Origin: RGIG464 sp045643185
Lineage (GTDB): Bacteria > Myxococcota_A > Bradymonadia > UBA4248
NCBI GenBank assembly: GCA_045643185.1
Contig: JAZUKH010000274.1
Coordinates: forward strand, 1-10,511
Direction: 5' to 3'
DNA: 10,511 nucleotides
Made by a program: the position numbers and the translations under genes. Below, piece after piece: positions 6,488 through 10,511 of this stretch (its first letter is position 1; the number at the start of each line of letters is the position of its first letter). A model generated the notes under the pieces. The model made no database searches. It saw only the letters and a program-made list of their open reading frames with translations, and was not told the DNA's origin.

Positions 6488-9040
6488 ATGAAAAGAAGCT
6501 TATTTGTTTTTGCCCTGACGGCTGGTTTGCTGGCAGCGTGCAGTGACAACGGTGATCCTTGTGACGGTGTGATCTGTCCTGAGAATGCACAGTGCAACGA
6601 AGACCACGGCTATTGCGAGTGCCTGGACGGTTTCCGGTATGACGGCAAAACCAACAGCTGTAAAAGCTCGGATCCCACGGTGAATAAATGCGCGGGCGTG
6701 TCGTGTAGCGGCGCGAATCAACAGTGCGACAGCGCGACGGGCAAATGCGCGTGCGTCAACGGTTACAAATTCGACGCGGACGGTGAGACGTGCGTGAAAG
6801 ATGACAATCCCAGTGTTTGCACGAAGATCTGCAAGGCGCCGTATAAGCTCAACGAGACGGCATGCGAGTGCGAGTGCGGCGGCGTGACGTGCGCTGACGG
6901 CAGCTGCGCGGCCAGTCAGGACGCGTGCCAGAGCTCACAAAAAGGTTGCGAGACGCGCTACGACTGCGAAAACACGGAATTGTGCATCGGCGGTGAATGC
7001 ACGTGCCCGTCGCCCGATTATCATTACAACGAATACGGTTACTGCGCGCCCGTTGACGGCAAAATGTGCACGGTTGACAGCTATACGACCAAGTCCTGTG
7101 AAACCGAAGCCAACTGCAATAGCCCTGAATACGAGGCCTGTTACAACGGCCAGTGCGTCAACAAAGAATGTATCGGCAAGGAATGGGTCTGCGGCGTTCA
7201 GAAATGCACGATCACAGGCAAAGTCATGCCTTACGACGGGATGTGCGTTGAAGACGAGGATTGCGACACCGAAAGCGGCGAATCCTGTGATAAATCGACC
7301 AACACGTGCATTGCGGCCTGCCAGGATGAACCGGAAGGGAATATCATTCCGAACTGGGATTTTGAGAGCTGGACGGGCAACATTCCGAGTATGTGGGGCG
7401 AACACAACAGCTATTTTGATACAGGTACGATCGAAAAGAGCGACGAGGCCAAGTCATGCACGTCGGCAGTTCGTCTCATCAACGAATCGAGTAATACCGT
7501 CCGTCTTGAGAGCGACCTGATCGAAGTCGTGGGAGCCGATGGTTATGGCGAAACGTTCATTGGCAGCAGCTCCAATGGCTATAATCTCCATTATGACTGC
7601 AGTGCCTACGTCAAAGGCAAAGGTGATTTCAACTTTGGTTTTAATGCCTATGACGAAAAAGGTGAATTCCTTGATGGCTACAAGTACAAATATGTGAAGT
7701 CAGATGAGAACATTAAGATCGATTCTGAGAGTTTTGAGTTGTTTGAATGGGAAGACGCGATTTCCGCACCTCGCACGGCCGTGTCGATCCAGCCACTTAT
7801 TTTGTTCAAAAATACGGACAGTTCGGGCATCGTGGTCGATCGTCTCGTCTGCACACCCAAGACCGATCATAAATGCGGCAACGTCGTTTGTGACAATACG
7901 TATTTGATCTGCGATATCAATAAACAGAAATACAGTACGAAGCCTGGTAATCCAGATGGATTGGACCCGGACTGGGGCGAATGTGTGCCGAAAGACGGTT
8001 TCTGCACGGTCTACAAATGGGAAGTTTACAAATCGTCGACTCAAACGACTGAGCAACGCGAAGAAGATACGTGCGGCTCCGTGGCTAAGTGCAATACCGA
8101 GACGCATCGCTGCGAGCCGATCGAGGGCAAATGCGTTTCGAACCGCGACTGTTCAGGTGATACGCCGGTCTGCAACAAATCACACGAGTGTGTTGCCGGC
8201 GACGTTTGTGAAGGCGTGAAATGCGCCGACTGGATGCCTTGTTCGGCCGAAAACTACGGTGCCTGCACGCTCGCCCCGGGCCGTTGCCGCAATTCCAACG
8301 ACTGCGGTAAAGAACTGCCGCTCTGCGACCCCACGACACACGCTTGTGTGGCCGTGGATACCATGCACTCGGTCGAAAAATACGCCAACTGCGCACTCGG
8401 CTGGTACTACGACTACCTTAACTGCGAAGACGAGGTCGTTTCGGCCAAATGCAAGAAATGGGCGGATGATCTTCAGTGCCCGGTCAACATCATTCCGAAC
8501 GGCGACTTCTCGGCATGGACGGATTGCGATGCCGCCCCCGATGCCTGCCTCTCGGTGAACGGCACCAAGTATTCTTCGCCGCTGTTCTGGTTCGCAAACT
8601 ACTACGGTGAAGCCGAAGGCGACTTCGACGGTGTCAATGAAAACCAGTATCAGAACGAACTTCCGGTTAATCTGACGGACCTTTACGAAGTCTCGGCGGA
8701 CGATTGGGCCATTCAGATCAAAGACACGTCCAGCAAGGCCAAACGCTTCGTTTCGTACGGTTTCACCGTGCCCGGCGGCACGTACGATTGCTCTTACTGG
8801 GTCAAAGGCAAAGGCGACCTTCGCTTCAACTGGTGGGGCAACCGCGGTGAAGCCAGCAAGGCAGAACGCGGAACGGCGGCTGAATTCGTGTCGATCGATT
8901 CGAACGATTGGATCCGTCACACCTTCTCGATGCGCAATGCTCAGTCGGGCGTTCGCCTTATGTTCTACGTCAGTAACGCTGATCCCGACAAAGATTATAT
9001 CGTGATCGACGACGTCGCCTGTACGCGCCGCGCCTACTAA
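6488..9040 (+). CDS. Lipoprotein with EGF-like modules and two jelly-roll (CBM-like) domains
   Basis: An 850-residue protein. The ATG at 6488 has AGGAG (6476-6480) 7 bases upstream and starts a clean lipoprotein signal, MKRSLFVFALTAGLLAAC, with lipidated Cys18 and Ser at +2 (outer-membrane sorting expected). Two EGF-like six-Cys modules follow (25-58 and 68-102), then further Cys pairs and C-x4-DC motifs to about 280. Residues 285-455 form one domain, from NIIPNWDFESW through YDCSAYVKGKGDFNF to VVDRLVC. Residues 667-845 repeat the plan, with NIIPNGDFSAW, YDCSYWVKGKGDLRF and VIDDVAC. The NxIPNxDFxxW opening, aromatic strands and I-V-D-D/R ending resemble CBM4/9-type jelly rolls, so polysaccharide or glycan binding is inferred. 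A Cys-rich linker (456-666) separates the copies. No hydrolase motif is seen, so a binding or adhesion role is more likely than catalysis. It is a monocistronic unit with its own terminator. Confidence 0.88.
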   Translation: MKRSLFVFALTAGLLAACSDNGDPCDGVICPENAQCNEDHGYCECLDGFRYDGKTNSCKSSDPTVNKCAGVSCSGANQQCDSATGKCACVNGYKFDADGETCVKDDNPSVCTKICKAPYKLNETACECECGGVTCADGSCAASQDACQSSQKGCETRYDCENTELCIGGECTCPSPDYHYNEYGYCAPVDGKMCTVDSYTTKSCETEANCNSPEYEACYNGQCVNKECIGKEWVCGVQKCTITGKVMPYDGMCVEDEDCDTESGESCDKSTNTCIAACQDEPEGNIIPNWDFESWTGNIPSMWGEHNSYFDTGTIEKSDEAKSCTSAVRLINESSNTVRLESDLIEVVGADGYGETFIGSSSNGYNLHYDCSAYVKGKGDFNFGFNAYDEKGEFLDGYKYKYVKSDENIKIDSESFELFEWEDAISAPRTAVSIQPLILFKNTDSSGIVVDRLVCTPKTDHKCGNVVCDNTYLICDINKQKYSTKPGNPDGLDPDWGECVPKDGFCTVYKWEVYKSSTQTTEQREEDTCGSVAKCNTETHRCEPIEGKCVSNRDCSGDTPVCNKSHECVAGDVCEGVKCADWMPCSAENYGACTLAPGRCRNSNDCGKELPLCDPTTHACVAVDTMHSVEKYANCALGWYYDYLNCEDEVVSAKCKKWADDLQCPVNIIPNGDFSAWTDCDAAPDACLSVNGTKYSSPLFWFANYYGEAEGDFDGVNENQYQNELPVNLTDLYEVSADDWAIQIKDTSSKAKRFVSYGFTVPGGTYDCSYWVKGKGDLRFNWWGNRGEASKAERGTAAEFVSIDSNDWIRHTFSMRNAQSGVRLMFYVSNADPDKDYIVIDDVACTRRAY

Positions 9041-9059
9041 GCCTGGTCGCGCTTTTCAT

Positions 9060-9089
9060 GCCCGAAGCTTAGCCTTCGGGCTTTTTTTT
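9060..9089 (+). terminator. Intrinsic terminator of the EGF/jelly-roll lipoprotein gene
   Basis: GCCCGAAG (9060-9067) pairs with CTTCGGGC (9074-9081) around a CTTAGC loop and is followed by eight T (9082-9089). It begins 20 bases after the stop. Confidence 0.95.
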
Positions 9090-9120
9090 GCCCGTTTGAC
9101 AGAGCAAAAACGCTTTTTTG

Positions 9121-9150
9121 TTGGGGAAATACGCGGAATTGAAGTACAAT
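9121..9150 (+). promoter_or_regulatory. Candidate promoter of the HD hydrolase gene
   Basis: A good -10 element, TACAAT (9145-9150, 5/6), has a weak -35, TTGGGG (9121-9126), at 18 bp. The start codon at 9189 would be about 32 bases from the predicted initiation point. A TTGACA at 9096-9101 has no -10 at a usable distance. Confidence 0.45.
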
Positions 9151-9188
9151 TCATGCCGTTGTTCTAATTGGTGATGGAGGAGAAGAGC

Positions 9189-9821
9189 ATGGTACCTTCA
9201 GAACGTCTTGATCAGGCTTTCGCGATGGCGCGCGAACTTCATAAAGATCAGTATCGCAAAAACATTCCTACGCCGTTTATTTCGCATCCCATGACGGTGG
9301 CCTCCCTCGTCCTCGAAAATTCCGACGATGAAGATCTCGTGATCATCGCGTTGCTGCACGACGTTGTTGAAGATGCAGGCGGACTGCCAACACTCGCCCG
9401 CGTGCGCGCTCAATTTGGCGATCGTATCGCCGATGGCGTGCTTTGGCTCACCGATTCCACCGATCGAATAGATAATCTTGAAGGCGATGCAAAACGCGAT
9501 GATAAGCGTAAAAGAAATCTCAATTATATTCAAAAAATGCTCGAATGCCCCGAGGAGGTGCTGATCATTTCTTGCAGCGATAAGATCGCAAATTTGCGAA
9601 GCATGGCTGCGGATTACCTCATGCTCGGTAATGAGATCTGGACTCAGTATTCTTTATCGCCCGATGAAACGGTCGCAAATTATGTTAATTTGCTTTCGGT
9701 CTATCGCGAGCGTCTCAAAAATCACCGCATCGTGTTGCTCATGGCGCAGGCTCTGCAAGCCGTTTGTGAAATGCTCAACGCTTATCACGACGCGCAAAAA
9801 GAAAATTCTGATAATAATTAA
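9189..9821 (+). CDS. Small HD-domain alarmone hydrolase (SpoT/MESH1-like)
   Basis: A 210-residue, single-domain cytosolic protein. The ATG at 9189 lies 6 bases after GGAGGA (9177-9182); in-frame upstream codons TTG, GTG and ATG (9168-9176) overlap or precede this site and are unlikely. The HD fold of the RelA/SpoT hydrolase family is complete: H18 in LHKDQYRKN, H33 in the SHP motif, H57-D58 with E61-D62 in LLHDVVED, FG at 76-77, WLTD at 86-89, and D131/N135 in SDKIANL. H33, H57, D58 and D131 fit the metal ligands; E61-D62 and N135 fit the pyrophosphate-release site. No synthetase, TGS or ACT domain follows, so the length fits small alarmone hydrolases, which remove the 3'-pyrophosphate of (p)ppGpp; some relatives act on NADPH. 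The substrate is inferred from the family. The gene looks monocistronic. Confidence 0.85.
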   Translation: MVPSERLDQAFAMARELHKDQYRKNIPTPFISHPMTVASLVLENSDDEDLVIIALLHDVVEDAGGLPTLARVRAQFGDRIADGVLWLTDSTDRIDNLEGDAKRDDKRKRNLNYIQKMLECPEEVLIISCSDKIANLRSMAADYLMLGNEIWTQYSLSPDETVANYVNLLSVYRERLKNHRIVLLMAQALQAVCEMLNAYHDAQKENSDNN

Positions 9822-9874
9822 TATAATTAAATATTAATAATATATATCGACGAAATAATAATATATAATTTATA
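9818..9874. other. Extremely AT-rich intergenic stretch
   Basis: Nearly all bases after the hydrolase stop are A or T, with repeated AATAAT/ATATA motifs; the only G/C block is TCGACG (9847-9852). It contains two TATAAT hexamers (9822-9827, 9864-9869) but no good -35 partners. It could hold a promoter for the downstream ligase-like gene or a silencer-protein binding site. Nothing in it is decisive. Confidence 0.6.
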
Positions 9875-9900
9875 AAAATGATGATTGATTATCATTTTTT
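9875..9900 (+). terminator. A/T-rich hairpin terminator after the HD hydrolase gene
   Basis: AAAATGAT (9875-9882) pairs with ATCATTTT (9891-9898), extendable by an A-T and a G-T pair, with the T-run continuing to 9900. The stem is A/T-rich and therefore weak, but its position 53 bases after the stop fits a terminator. Confidence 0.55.
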
Positions 9901-9906
9901 AGGGCG

Positions 9907-10129
9907 GGCGAGCTATTCGCATGACGAATACGCTCGCCGTTCGTTTTTGAATGAGGTGGTGGCGAGCTATCTCGCTATGCTCGATACGCTCGCCGTTCGT
10001 TTCTGAATGAGGTTTGAGGCGAGCTATCTCGCTTTGCTCGATACGCTCGCCATTCGCCGTGGCTATCTCGCTTCGCTCGATACGCCCGGCGTTCGCTGTG
10101 GCTATCTCGCTTCGCTCGATACGCCTGGC
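9907..10129. repeat. Array of five imperfect palindromes upstream of the ligase-like gene
   Basis: Copies lie at 9907-9938, 9961-9994, 10018-10051, 10061-10090 and 10100-10129. Copies 2-5 share TATCTCGCT-x-x-GCTCGATACG; copy 1 has TATTCG/CGAATA arms. Copies 1-3 have outer arms GGCGAGC/GCTCGCC. Copies 4-5 instead use CGCYG-T-GGC pairing with GCC-YGGCG, the last with G-T wobbles. Each copy leaves one unpaired C after the inner 3' arm. The linkers of copies 1 and 2 are also repeated: 9932-9957 matches 9988-10013 at 25 of 26 positions. The array fills the gap up to the ligase ribosome binding site. It resembles REP/BIME-type palindromic elements or a structured leader RNA; which one cannot be decided here. 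Confidence 0.85.
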
Positions 10130-10149
10130 GTTTGTTTTTGGAGGACCAG

Positions 10150-10511
10150 ATGGCAGTTCAAAAATCCTTGTTTGATGCCTTTTCGACGCGTTCATCGTCT
10201 CAACCTGACGCAGAACGGGGTTCGTCTGCCGCATCCGGCGTTCAAAAGTCACTGTTTGGCGCCACAACGACGCGTGAGAGCGCTGACTCTGTGAATGCTC
10301 GCGACGGCGAGGCTGAAAATGCCGAGTCGCGCGTGTACCGCACCTACGAAAGCTTGACCGCGTCTGAATTGGCCGACGAGATCCGTCATCACGACCGGCT
10401 TTACGCCGAGGGACAGCCTGAGATCTCGGACACGCTCTACGACCGGTTGCGTTTGCGCCTGCAAGCCATCGATCCGACCAACCCGTTGCTCAACCAGTTG
10501 TTCGAACAAAG
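10150..10511 (+). CDS. ligA: NAD-dependent DNA ligase-like protein, N-terminal fragment (3' end outside window)
   Basis: The frame is open from the ATG at 10150 to the window edge (120 codons plus 2 bases), with GGAGG (10140-10144) 5 bases upstream. Residues 69-105 match the Ia domain of bacterial LigA: LTASELADEIRHHDRLY, then PEISDTLYDRL, aligning with the E. coli segment carrying Tyr22, Asp32, Tyr35 and Asp36 (here Y85, D94, Y97, D98). This domain binds the NMN half of NAD+ so the ligase can adenylate itself and seal nicks. The stretch between Y85 and P90 is one residue shorter than usual, and the position of E. coli His23 is Ala86. Residues 1-65 are an extra low-complexity extension that normal LigA lacks, with QKSLF at 4-8 and 32-36. 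The catalytic lysine region is outside the window, so a divergent paralogue is possible. Confidence 0.72.
   Translation, partial: MAVQKSLFDAFSTRSSSQPDAERGSSAASGVQKSLFGATTTRESADSVNARDGEAENAESRVYRTYESLTASELADEIRHHDRLYAEGQPEISDTLYDRLRLRLQAIDPTNPLLNQLFEQ

Noticed and set aside
9096..9101. Perfect TTGACA -35 hexamer
   Set aside because: No -10-like sequence lies at 15-19 bp; it falls just after the terminator and is probably chance.
9907..10129. CRISPR array
   Set aside because: Repeat spacing is uneven (54, 57, 43, 39 bp), the linkers are themselves similar or very short, and the units are palindromic with varying arms, so there are no unique spacers.
9899..10267. 122-codon minus-strand frame with repeated IERSEIA peptides
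   Set aside because: The peptide repeats are a translation of the palindrome array, and the frame runs into the 5' end of the ligase-like gene; no ribosome binding site was seen.

Overview
The window looks like a bacterial chromosome segment of moderate GC. It comes from a Gram-negative organism, because two lipoproteins carry lipoboxes with +2 residues (Ser, Lys) that permit outer-membrane sorting. The exported proteins are built from strings of short cysteine-rich, EGF-like modules with C-x2-GY/F and C-x4-DC motifs. I associate that style with Myxococcota/Bradymonadia-type deltaproteobacterial lineages. This placement is an impression from protein style, not a taxonomic proof.

Layout: all supported genes are on the + strand. 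(1) Bases 1-2505: the 3' part of a large modular cysteine-rich secreted or surface protein with near-identical internal DNA repeats, closed by a strong intrinsic terminator. (2) 2785-4386: a Sel1/TPR-like helical lipoprotein. It is followed 79 bp later (4466-4918) by a very unusual 150-residue protein with 25 cysteines and a C-terminal membrane helix. The two may be co-transcribed. (3) 5054-6283: the DNA-processing protein DprA. (4) 6488-9040: a lipoprotein with EGF-like modules and two jelly-roll (carbohydrate-binding-module-like) domains, with its own promoter candidate and a strong terminator. (5) 9189-9821: a small HD hydrolase of the SpoT/MESH1 alarmone-hydrolase type. (6) 9822-10149: an AT-rich stretch, then five imperfect palindromes. 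(7) 10150-end: the N-terminus of an NAD-dependent DNA ligase-like protein with an unusual N-terminal extension.

Two themes emerge. The first is an extracellular/envelope set: a modular disulfide-rich protein, a Sel1-like lipoprotein and an EGF/jelly-roll lipoprotein that probably display binding modules at the cell surface. The second is housekeeping: DprA for DNA uptake and recombination, an alarmone hydrolase for the stringent response, and DNA ligase. No tRNA, rRNA, CRISPR array, transposase or phage gene was seen.

The features most worth a second look are the tail-anchored, metallothionein-like protein, the duplicated QKSLF (sliding-clamp-type) motifs in the ligase extension, and the palindrome array before the ligase, whose stems change sequence but keep pairing.
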